Of a stretch of DNA of 36,295 bases, positions 30,244 through 36,295 are shown piece by piece; position 1 is the first letter of the stretch, and every line of letters begins with the position of its first letter. The stretch is from a virus. The translations under genes were made by a program, and so were the position numbers. Below the pieces are notes generated by a model that was not told the DNA's origin, made no database searches, and worked only from the letters and a program-made list of their open reading frames with translations. The stretch is taken from IMG/VR virus record IMGVR_UViG_3300021364_000073, positions 1-36,295 of that record; one strand, written 5' to 3'.

Positions 30244-30522
30244 CTACTTGAAATATATCTCGCTAGCGTACTTTGAACGGCTAGTAAACGCTTCGGTCAC
30301 TAGGTCGGCTTCTGTTAGCACAAGGGTTTTATCTTTTGAGAGATACAGTTCAATCTGCTCAATCGCACCGAGGAGCAGACAGTCGCCCTTGTCGATTCCG
30401 TCCTCGATTAGGTCCGCAACGGTTGCCTTTACCTCGTTAGCGGGTACATGGGCTGAACACCAGTCGTTGATGTTCTTCTTGGCTGCTGCAGTTAGATCTA
30501 CTGCTATTAGATTCTTATTCAT
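30244..30522 (-). CDS. Small early protein
   Basis: 92 residues, acidic and helical (VKATVADLIEDGIDKGDCLL, then EQIELYLSKDKTLVL). No motif was recognised. Leader AAGGAGACTAAAACCATG. It stands between the two copies of the two-hairpin element, so its cistron may be cut out as a separate RNA. Confidence 0.65.
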   Translation of the reverse strand: MNKNLIAVDLTAAAKKNINDWCSAHVPANEVKATVADLIEDGIDKGDCLLLGAIEQIELYLSKDKTLVLTEADLVTEAFTSRSKYASEIYFK

Positions 30523-30541
30523 GGTTTTAGTCTCCTTATCA

Positions 30542-30588
30542 GTAGCACCATGCTACACCAAGGCCCCTCGTGAGGGGCTATGGTCTAG
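30542..30588 (-). repeat. Two-hairpin intergenic element, copy 2
   Basis: GTAGC-ACCAT-GCTAC (30542-30556), then CCA..GCCCCTC-GT-GAGGGGC..TGG (30558-30583), then GTCTAGC. The stem bases differ from copy 1 but pairing is kept. Confidence 0.8.
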
Positions 30589-30589
30589 C

Positions 30590-30850
30590 CTAGTCCTCAT
30601 ACTCGCTTATATAAGAGCCACAGTCATCGCAATGTATTCCACCGTCCACGTTCTCCATCGCTAACACAGATAGCTCATAACTAGCGTTCTCTGCATATGC
30701 AGTGTAACAGTCATTTACATGGCAACGCAGATTGATAGCCAAGCACTCGGCGCAGATGCAGCTTGCATTACGCTGTACTAACATCCGCTGATACATCGTA
30801 GGGGATAGCACTGCTTTGATTGCTCGTCGGTCGTTGGTGTTTAATTTCAT
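30590..30850 (-). CDS. Cys-rich zinc-binding early protein (first gene of block A)
   Basis: 86 residues from ATG 30850; upstream codons to 30913 lie in the leader. Seven cysteines: C31, C33, C36, C43, C48 and the knuckle C74-DD-C77. Charged N-terminus (NTNDRRAIKAVLSPTMYQRM). A zinc-stabilised small protein of unknown role. Leader AGAGGAGACTAACAACATG. Promoter-proximal, so probably the most strongly expressed early product. Confidence 0.65.
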   Translation of the reverse strand: MKLNTNDRRAIKAVLSPTMYQRMLVQRNASCICAECLAINLRCHVNDCYTAYAENASYELSVLAMENVDGGIHCDDCGSYISEYED

Positions 30851-30869
30851 GTTGTTAGTCTCCTCTGTT

Positions 30870-30896
30870 TTTACTACTGTATACAGTCTACAGTAG
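30870..30896 (-). other. 10-bp-stem hairpin in the early leader region
   Basis: TACTACTGTA / TACAGTAGTA with a seven-base loop, overlapping the predicted -10 region of the block A promoter and lying just ahead of the first gene. It could act as an operator or as a 5' mRNA hairpin. Confidence 0.65.
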
Positions 30897-30913
30897 TAGA
30901 TGATTAAACTCAA
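30885..30913 (-). promoter_or_regulatory. Candidate promoter of leftward block A
   Basis: Minus strand TTGAGT (30913-30908), 17-base spacer, TAGACT (30890-30885), about 35 bases before the first start codon. The -10 overlaps the 10-bp inverted repeat, which is a good place for an operator. Confidence 0.4.
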
Positions 30914-31051
30914 GGGTAAGAATCGACTTTTTTATGTTTTTCTTTATCTTTTTTTTATTGGTAATAATATCACATAGTTGGAAACACGGCTTGCACTAGC
31001 TAACACAATAGCTCACAGTAATGAGAGTAGGGTAGGTAGGAGTGTACATGT

Positions 31052-31360
31052 ATGGACAGTGGAAATACGGTTATGAGCGATGAATACAGGGTTAATAAAA
31101 CGATTGATAGGCTAAGGCAGCGGACAGGGAAGTATCGGCATGAGATACAAGGATGGCTAGTCAATCCGTATAAGGCCGTGAGGCTTCATCTACGCTGGCC
31201 TGTCCACCAGATGGCTAGTTTCCTCGGCCTCACTACAGATGCTTTGAAGTATCGCGAGCGTACCAAGCAAAGCTTCTACCTACTAGAGATTGTGATGCTG
31301 TTCGAGGTATCAGGCATGACACCAGATGAGTTTGTCGAAATGCTGAGAGATATCGCCTAG
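31052..31360 (+). CDS. HTH transcriptional regulator
   Basis: 102 residues. The C-terminal half, LRWPVHQMASFLGLTTDALK, then YRERTKQSFYLLEIVMLFEV and SGMTPDEFVEMLRDI, is a Cro/CI-type helix-turn-helix with the typical trailing helix. The N-terminus is basic. It is divergent from early block A and just upstream of the terminase genes, the place expected for an early/late switch regulator. Ribosome site GGAG nine bases before ATG. It may bind the inverted repeats at 30870-30896 and 31392-31431. Confidence 0.65.
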   Translation: MDSGNTVMSDEYRVNKTIDRLRQRTGKYRHEIQGWLVNPYKAVRLHLRWPVHQMASFLGLTTDALKYRERTKQSFYLLEIVMLFEVSGMTPDEFVEMLRDIA

Positions 31361-31391
31361 TTACGGAGTTAGCTTAATAGTTTTCCACTAC

Positions 31392-31431
31392 TCGTAAACT
31401 ATAATATGGTAATGATTCCAGTAGTTTACGA
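31392..31431 (+). promoter_or_regulatory. Inverted repeat over a -10 box ahead of the terminase genes
   Basis: TCGTAAACTA (31392-31401) and TAGTTTACGA (31422-31431) form a perfect 10-bp inverted repeat 20 bases apart. TATAAT lies at 31400-31405, with only a poor -35 upstream. Candidate operator/promoter of the late genes, possibly activator-dependent. Confidence 0.5.
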
Positions 31432-31537
31432 AACCGTGGGGTAGGAAAACGAAAGCCAAAGCGATTTGAAAAAAGAAAGATGGATGGTACCTATATATAC
31501 CATCACACAGTACAACCCAATTTAGGAGTAAAACACC

Positions 31538-31942
31538 ATGTCAGATCCCGAAGTATTACCAGCTAAGAGGTCGAGGAAGGAATCGCTTACACACAAAAAG
31601 GACAGAAGGTTAAGTCATAGTGTTCGTGAGTTAGGTCGATTAGGTTTGAGCAAGCATGCGGTGTGTGTGTCGTTACAGATACGAGATTATACATTTAAGA
31701 AGTATTATTTAGATGAGTATTTGGAGGGTCAGAGTGAATTGCAGAGGGGATTAGCTAGTACAGCAATTCAGGAAGCGATGAATGGTAATACGCCTATATT
31801 ACTTCATTTGCTAAAAACTAAGTTAGGTTGGAGTGAGCAGCAGGTAATTGAGCATATAGGCGAGGTAAAGGCTGTCGTATCTTCTAAGCCATTAACTAAA
31901 GAAGAGTTTACACAAAGGTATTTAACGAATGATGAAGAATAG
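31538..31942 (+). CDS. terS: Terminase small subunit
   Basis: 134 residues, ribosome site AGGAG. RRLSHSVRELGRLGLSKHAV, then CVSLQIRDYTFKKYYLDEYL, is a helix-turn-helix DNA-recognition part. GLASTAIQEAMNGNTPILLH, then LLKTKLGWSEQQ, is the characteristic central motif of phage small terminases. It binds the packaging site and recruits the large subunit. It is separated from the large subunit gene by three small zinc-ribbon genes, which is unusual. Confidence 0.85.
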   Translation: MSDPEVLPAKRSRKESLTHKKDRRLSHSVRELGRLGLSKHAVCVSLQIRDYTFKKYYLDEYLEGQSELQRGLASTAIQEAMNGNTPILLHLLKTKLGWSEQQVIEHIGEVKAVVSSKPLTKEEFTQRYLTNDEE

Positions 31943-32118
31943 TGTTCCCACACTTATTTAAGTGGGGGGAAGGGGGGGAGATAAACCCTGCCGCTAGGCA
32001 CTGATATAGTATATATAGACTTATCCTTAAGAACACGATAAGGGATGAAATGGGAAAACATAGCTGTGAATACGACAACGACCAGCTAAGTTGAATATAT
32101 AAACTACCCAAAAACACC
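31943..32118. other. Intergenic stretch after terS
   Basis: About 176-197 bases with no gene. It holds an imperfect hairpin (CCCACACTT/AAGTGGGGG, 31949-31970), a purine-rich run, TATATA-rich sequence near 32005-32017 and CTTATC/GATAAG (32020-32041). A packaging (pac/cos) site near the terminase genes is possible but not shown. Confidence 0.4.
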
Positions 32119-32139
32119 TTGTCAAGAACTTTTTTTTTA

Positions 32140-32352
32140 ATGAATAATAGTAGGCAGTTAGGGTGGCGTTTTTTGAGGTGTCCAAGCTGTCTTGAGTTAA
32201 AAATTACGTATACAACATTAAAATATGTAGATTGCGGAACGTATAAATGTAATAGAAAATTGGATTTAGATGCTGATAGGATTAGCCGTTTTGAGTATGA
32301 AAAGGTAAGGGGGGTTTGTGCGTTTATTGAAGAGTTGGATGCGGTGTTTTGA
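32140..32352 (+). CDS. Zinc-ribbon protein 1
   Basis: 70 residues from ATG 32140 (a TTG at 32119 is possible). C14-PS-C17 and C32-GTYK-C37 make a zinc ribbon, followed by an acidic helical end. No clear ribosome site; nine T precede the start. Its end overlaps the next zinc protein by 14 bases. Role unknown, perhaps terminase or transcription accessory. Confidence 0.6.
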   Translation: MNNSRQLGWRFLRCPSCLELKITYTTLKYVDCGTYKCNRKLDLDADRISRFEYEKVRGVCAFIEELDAVF

Positions 32353-32476
32353 GTGTGGTTGGGTTTCTATAAAGAGAGGTGAGAACGAGACTGGCTTTTA
32401 CTGTCAGAATCCTCAATGTAATGTTAGACTGATTTTAACTGAATCAGTTGTTATTAAAGGGGGCTATAATGATTAA
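32339..32476 (+). CDS. Zinc-ribbon protein 2 (45 residues)
   Basis: MRCFECGWVSIKRGENETGF, then YCQNPQCNVRLILTE: C3-x2-C6 and C22-x4-C27, a compact zinc finger recalling Com-like translational regulators. Starts inside zinc-ribbon gene 1 and overlaps gene 3 by eight bases (ATGATTAA). Too short for many gene callers, but the coupling on both sides supports it. Confidence 0.6.
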   Translation: MRCFECGWVSIKRGENETGFYCQNPQCNVRLILTESVVIKGGYND

Positions 32477-32645
32477 AGACGATATAAAGCTATGCAGGTG
32501 CGATAAGTGTCAATGTGTAGTTACGTTTGTTCAGAAAGAGACATTTATTGATTGTCCTGAGTGCCAAGAAATTATTGAACCAAGCAAAACTCCTGCTACT
32601 TGGGATGATTTAGATACTTACCTAAGAAGCCATGCCAATGGATGA
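32469..32645 (+). CDS. Zinc-ribbon protein 3
   Basis: 58 residues from ATG 32469, ribosome site AAAGGGGGC. C9, C11, C14, C16 and C29-PE-C32 form the zinc site, followed by an acidic helix (WDDLDTYLRSHANG). The upstream in-frame start at 32448 is less likely. It overlaps the large terminase start by 14 bases. Confidence 0.7.
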   Translation: MIKDDIKLCRCDKCQCVVTFVQKETFIDCPECQEIIEPSKTPATWDDLDTYLRSHANG

Positions 32646-34059
32646 GCTAGATAGCGGCAGGGATGAGTTTGTTGTTTGGTCTCCTCAAGCTGGACCTCAA
32701 GAAGCCTTAGTTCATTGCCCTATTACGTTAGTTGGCTACGGAGGGGCACGAGGTGGAGGTAAGACTGACGGCGTATTAGGCAAGTTTGCTATTAAGCAAG
32801 AGCAGTTAGGAGAAGCATTTAACGCTATATTCTTCCGTAAAGAACTACCCCAAGCAGATGACCTTATAGAGCGAGCTAAGCAGATATATTTACCCTTAAA
32901 AGCTCACTGGCAGGACCAAAAAAAGCAGTTTACCTTTCCTAGCGGCGGTAGGTTACGTTTTAGGCCACTAGCTAATGATAGTGATGCTGAGAAGTATCAG
33001 GGGCAAAATCTATCTGATTGTGCTATTGAGGAGGCAGGTAACTATGCTGAACCTAGCTGTATTTGGAAGCTATTTGGAGCCTTGCGAGGTAAAGGTGGTG
33101 GGCAGATTATCCTTACCTTTAACCCTGGTGGTGTAGGGCATCACTGGCTAAAAGAGTTCTTTATTAAGCCTGCTCCAAAAGGCATGAAAATGCTGCAAAA
33201 GAAGCTGCCGAATGGAAAACATTTTGATTATATCTATATACCAAGTAGGGTACACGACAATCAGATTCTATTAGCAAAAGACCCTGAGTACATAGATCGC
33301 TTGCATATGGTAGGTAGTCCAGAGCTTGTGCGAGCGTGGCTAGAAGGAGATTTTGAAATCCATGAAGGTAGCTATTTTCCTGAGTTTAGTAGCAAACATA
33401 TTATTAGCCCCTTTAATGTTCCAAAACACTGGCCTCGCTACTTGGGTTACGATTGGGGCTACCGCAGTCCTTTTGCTGCTGTGTGGGGTGCTGTTAGTTC
33501 TGGAAGGGATGACGCTGGCAATGAAGTACCATATCCTAAAGGAGCAATTGTCATATATCGAGAAATGCATGGTAAAGGAATCGACAACGAGCAACAAGCA
33601 GACAGAATTGCAAGTGCCTCTGTCGGAGAAGGAGTGGTTGCAGTAGCCGACCCCTCCATATTTGCTCATGATGGTGGCCCTAGTATTAACGACCAATTTA
33701 ATAAAGTATTTGCTAAGTATCAGCATCCTAGCTTTAGACGAGCTGACAACGACCGTATATCGGGATGGTCGCAAATTAGACAGCGATTAGTTCACAAACC
33801 CGATCCTTTGCTCTTTATATTTGCTACTTGCCCTTATTTGCTAGAAACTTTACCATCTTTAGCTATAGACAAACGAAAACCAGAGGATGCCGATACGACT
33901 GGCCCTGACCATGCTTGCGATGCGCTGAGATATTTGTGCAAGGCTAGGTTAATTGATGCCAAATGGGAGCAAACTGAAGCCGCTAGACAGCCAGGAGTTA
34001 TAGTTTTAGCCGATTATGTGAATAAAGTTCGGAAACGACAAAAACAGGCAAGGATATGA
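32632..34059 (+). CDS. terL: Terminase large subunit
   Basis: 475 residues (a second ATG at 32638 is possible). Walker A GGARGGGKT (37-45), Walker B-like SDCAIEEAGN (128-137), coupling motif LTFNPGG (161-167). Nuclease acidic residues in YLGYDWGY (D274), AVADPSIF (D340) and GPDHACDALRY (D426/D430). It is the ATP-driven packaging motor and headful or site nuclease. The stop overlaps the portal start (ATGA). Confidence 0.95.
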   Translation: MPMDELDSGRDEFVVWSPQAGPQEALVHCPITLVGYGGARGGGKTDGVLGKFAIKQEQLGEAFNAIFFRKELPQADDLIERAKQIYLPLKAHWQDQKKQFTFPSGGRLRFRPLANDSDAEKYQGQNLSDCAIEEAGNYAEPSCIWKLFGALRGKGGGQIILTFNPGGVGHHWLKEFFIKPAPKGMKMLQKKLPNGKHFDYIYIPSRVHDNQILLAKDPEYIDRLHMVGSPELVRAWLEGDFEIHEGSYFPEFSSKHIISPFNVPKHWPRYLGYDWGYRSPFAAVWGAVSSGRDDAGNEVPYPKGAIVIYREMHGKGIDNEQQADRIASASVGEGVVAVADPSIFAHDGGPSINDQFNKVFAKYQHPSFRRADNDRISGWSQIRQRLVHKPDPLLFIFATCPYLLETLPSLAIDKRKPEDADTTGPDHACDALRYLCKARLIDAKWEQTEAARQPGVIVLADYVNKVRKRQKQARI

Positions 34060-36295
34060 AAAACCCACAACCCCTTATAAAGAAATATACTCCGAGGTGG
34101 TGGAAAGCACAAATATCCGAAGCTGAAGAAAGACGTAAATCTTTTATAGACCAAGCAGAAGAGTCTATAAGACTATACAACGCTCAAAAAGACCGTACAG
34201 TAATGAATGATGTAGAACGCCGCATAAACGTGTGGTGGTACTGCATAAATACCCTTTTACCTGCTTATTACAGCTCAACCCCACAAGCAGAAGTCGATTT
34301 AAGAAAACGTAGCGGAAGTTTGCCTTATCAGCTAGGGAGCGTCATTTTAGAGCGAAACACTCAATACGCTATGGACGTACATTTTAGCTTTGATCAAGTA
34401 GGGTATCTAGCCGCATTGCAGTTTTTGCTTACCGGACAAGCTGTATTGTGGGCAAGGTACGCACCAAAGTTTGAGACTGTGATGCAAGAAATTGCATTGG
34501 TAAAAACACCTGATGGTTTAATGACAGGAGACGGCAAACCCTATGAAGGCGATACGACTAATCTTGTCGAAACTGATTCTAACCTTGTCATGGTGTCTGT
34601 TGAGGTTGAGCGCAAAATTGACGAAAAAGCGATCTTGGACATTGTTCAATACAACGATTATTTTTGCTCTGATGCCAGAACAGAAGCCGAAATAGAATGG
34701 AGAGCTAGACGAGCATATCTTAGCCGTGAAAGAGCTAATGAAATGTTTGGTGCAGAAGTAGCTGATACTTTGCAATACACAAGCTATCCAGACGTTATTA
34801 AGAAAAGCATACGCCGAAAAGATGACAAATATGAGGGAAAAGCTGAAGTATTTGAAATATGGTGCGAAGAAACCGACAAGGTTTATTGGCTTAGTAAGGA
34901 CGCCGAAAACCCTATCATTGAGGCAGGGCCGCCGCCAATTAAGTACGAAAAGTTTTATCCTTGTTCAGTTATTACACAATCTGATGACCCCGATAGTGTT
35001 ATTCCTGTATCCGATTATGCTCATGTTAGAGATCAGGTTTTAGAGGTCGAACGACTTACAACTCGTATTCATGCCGTAACACAAGCTATTCGTACTAATA
35101 GTGTATATGATTCTACATTAGGCGACCAAATAGAGCAGCTTCTTTCCGGCGACCTTAAACTCATCCCTGTTACTAACTGGCCAAGCTACAAACAGCGTGG
35201 TGGTTTAGCTAATGGTGTAGAAGGGTTTAACATTGCGCCGTATATCGAAGCCTTACAGGTACTACAAACAGCTAGACAAACAGCACTAGGGCAGCTTTAC
35301 GAAACTCTAAAAGTATCTGATCTATTAAGAGGTACAAGTGAGCAATACAAGTCTGCAACCGCTAATCGGCTTGAAAATGCTTGGTCAAGCATGGGGCTTA
35401 TTGTTAGGCAAAACATGTTTGCTAAGTTTGTGTCCGATGCAGTTAGCAATTTATCGGCTATTATTGCAGAGCAATTTGACGAAGAAACAATCTTGGATAT
35501 TGGTAATGTTGCAGAAGTAGTAGGGCCACTAGTAAAAGAACCTGCTCCAGCTCCAGAACCAATGCCGCAAGAAGAGGGTATGCCACCGCAAGAAATGCAG
35601 CCTCCAGTTCCAATGCCAATGCCTTCTCCTGAGGAACAGGTGCAGCAAATGGCGCAAGCTATCATTGCTATACTACGAGACAACAAAGAACGGTCCTACC
35701 GTATTCAGGTAAACACCGATTCTATGGTTGCGGTAAATGAAAGCCAGCAGCAACAAGAGGGTATGCAGCTTATACAAACTACAGGTGCTTTTTTCGACCA
35801 AATGAGAGGTCTTGTAGAGCAGTACCCACCTTTGATGCAGTTTAGCATGAGTTTATTTCAAAATATGATTAAACGATTTAAGGGGGGCAAGGAATTAGAT
35901 GCGGTGTTTACGCAAGGTTTTGAAGCGTTGGGCGAGATTATTAAGGCTAAGGAAGAAGCGGCTAAACAACCGCCGCCACCGGATCCAGTCATGCAAGAGG
36001 TGCAAGGGCGGTTGCAAATTGCACAAATAGAAGCTGAAGCTCGTATGGCATCTACTCAAATGGAGATGCAAGATAAGGCAGTTAAGAATCAAATTGCAAT
36101 GCAAGAGCAGCAAGTTAAGATGCAGCGTGATCAATTAGAAGCTCAATTAGCTGTGCAAAAGTATCAGCTAGAAGAGTATATAGCTCAACAAGAACTTGCT
36201 ATTAAACAACAAGAGGTTCAGGTCAAGCAAAGCAAAGTGCAAGTAGATATGTTAGAGGTGCAAGCTGAAAGCACTAACGAATCTACAAAGCAGGG
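34056..36295 (+). CDS. Portal protein, N-terminal part (continues at 1-443)
   Basis: ATG overlaps the terL stop. The frame is open to the window end. MKNPQPLIKKYTPRWWKAQI, then INVWWYCINTLLPAYYSSTP, RTEAEIEWRARRAYLSRERA, YPCSVITQSDDPDSVIPVSD and SDLLRGTSEQYKSATANRLE, are portal-type segments. A Pro/Met/Gln-rich linker follows (near 35540-35640), then a Gln/Glu coiled coil that continues at the start of the window. At ~851 residues in total it is long for the class, because of the ~280-residue C-terminal coiled extension. Confidence 0.85.
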   Translation, partial: MKNPQPLIKKYTPRWWKAQISEAEERRKSFIDQAEESIRLYNAQKDRTVMNDVERRINVWWYCINTLLPAYYSSTPQAEVDLRKRSGSLPYQLGSVILERNTQYAMDVHFSFDQVGYLAALQFLLTGQAVLWARYAPKFETVMQEIALVKTPDGLMTGDGKPYEGDTTNLVETDSNLVMVSVEVERKIDEKAILDIVQYNDYFCSDARTEAEIEWRARRAYLSRERANEMFGAEVADTLQYTSYPDVIKKSIRRKDDKYEGKAEVFEIWCEETDKVYWLSKDAENPIIEAGPPPIKYEKFYPCSVITQSDDPDSVIPVSDYAHVRDQVLEVERLTTRIHAVTQAIRTNSVYDSTLGDQIEQLLSGDLKLIPVTNWPSYKQRGGLANGVEGFNIAPYIEALQVLQTARQTALGQLYETLKVSDLLRGTSEQYKSATANRLENAWSSMGLIVRQNMFAKFVSDAVSNLSAIIAEQFDEETILDIGNVAEVVGPLVKEPAPAPEPMPQEEGMPPQEMQPPVPMPMPSPEEQVQQMAQAIIAILRDNKERSYRIQVNTDSMVAVNESQQQQEGMQLIQTTGAFFDQMRGLVEQYPPLMQFSMSLFQNMIKRFKGGKELDAVFTQGFEALGEIIKAKEEAAKQPPPPDPVMQEVQGRLQIAQIEAEARMASTQMEMQDKAVKNQIAMQEQQVKMQRDQLEAQLAVQKYQLEEYIAQQELAIKQQEVQVKQSKVQVDMLEVQAESTNESTKQ
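36169..36294. repeat. 126-bp terminal overlap with bases 1-126
   Basis: Identical to 1-126. The next base differs (G36295, C127). The overlap length is typical of a circular assembly cut at the k-mer size, inside the portal gene. Confidence 0.9.

Noticed and set aside
31943-32139. tRNA or cos site in the gap after terS
   Set aside because: No cloverleaf could be drawn, and a packaging site cannot be recognised by eye.
32448-32645. Start at 32448 for zinc-ribbon protein 3
   Set aside because: ATG 32469 has AAAGGGGGC at proper distance and begins at the natural overlap with the gene before it.
33353-33646. Membrane-like frame inside terL
   Set aside because: It lies wholly within terL in another frame without its own ribosome site; treated as a shadow.

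Overview
The window is one complete, circularly closed genome of a tailed phage of the short-tailed (podovirus-like) type. Bases 1-126 recur at 36169-36294, so the unit genome is about 36168 bp and the cut falls inside the portal gene. No integrase, DNA polymerase, RNA polymerase or tRNA was recognised. The host is probably a Gram-negative bacterium: there is a transglycosylase with a lipobox and T7/P22-style head, tail and ejection genes. Composition is AT-leaning. This is inference from gene content only.

Late region, rightward (31538 through the closure point to 22266): small terminase, three small zinc-ribbon proteins, large terminase, portal (split across the ends), tail/appendage proteins (444-6628), two small proteins, scaffold-like protein, major capsid protein, decoration-like protein, a strong terminator at 9799-9823, a probable new promoter, an AT-hook protein, a head-tail adaptor, ejection-type proteins (11407-13655 and 15207-19677) around a tail nozzle/hub protein, a tail fibre with a self-cleaving S74 chaperone, and a lysis cassette (DUF5675-type wall enzyme, XhlA-like membrane protein, secreted Cys-rich protein, Pam3_gp28-type holin).

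Leftward block B (25767 to 22263): two paralogous single-strand-binding-like proteins, an HNH protein, a Gp157-family protein, a chain of tiny ATGA-coupled genes that includes two RS-repeat paralogues and a 22-residue membrane protein, then a Holliday-junction-resolvase-like nuclease. Leftward block A (30850 to 26708): zinc-binding proteins, a mini sliding-clamp-like protein, small unknowns, a transglycosylase, an ERF annealing protein and a ribbon-helix-helix-like protein. Most block A genes share a long translation-start leader (AAAGGAGACTAAACATG-like), and several are preceded by strong RNA hairpins.

Between the blocks is a short rightward unit of an excisionase-type HTH and an HTH_36-type initiator-like protein. 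It is followed by a non-coding region with 23-bp-spaced palindromic iterons, a 92% AT stretch, a structured segment, and a promoter-to-terminator unit of about 69 nt whose RNA would be antisense to the shared early leader. The likely replication origin and this possible master antisense RNA are the most interesting parts of the window. Gene 31052-31360 is an HTH regulator at the early/late divergence point.
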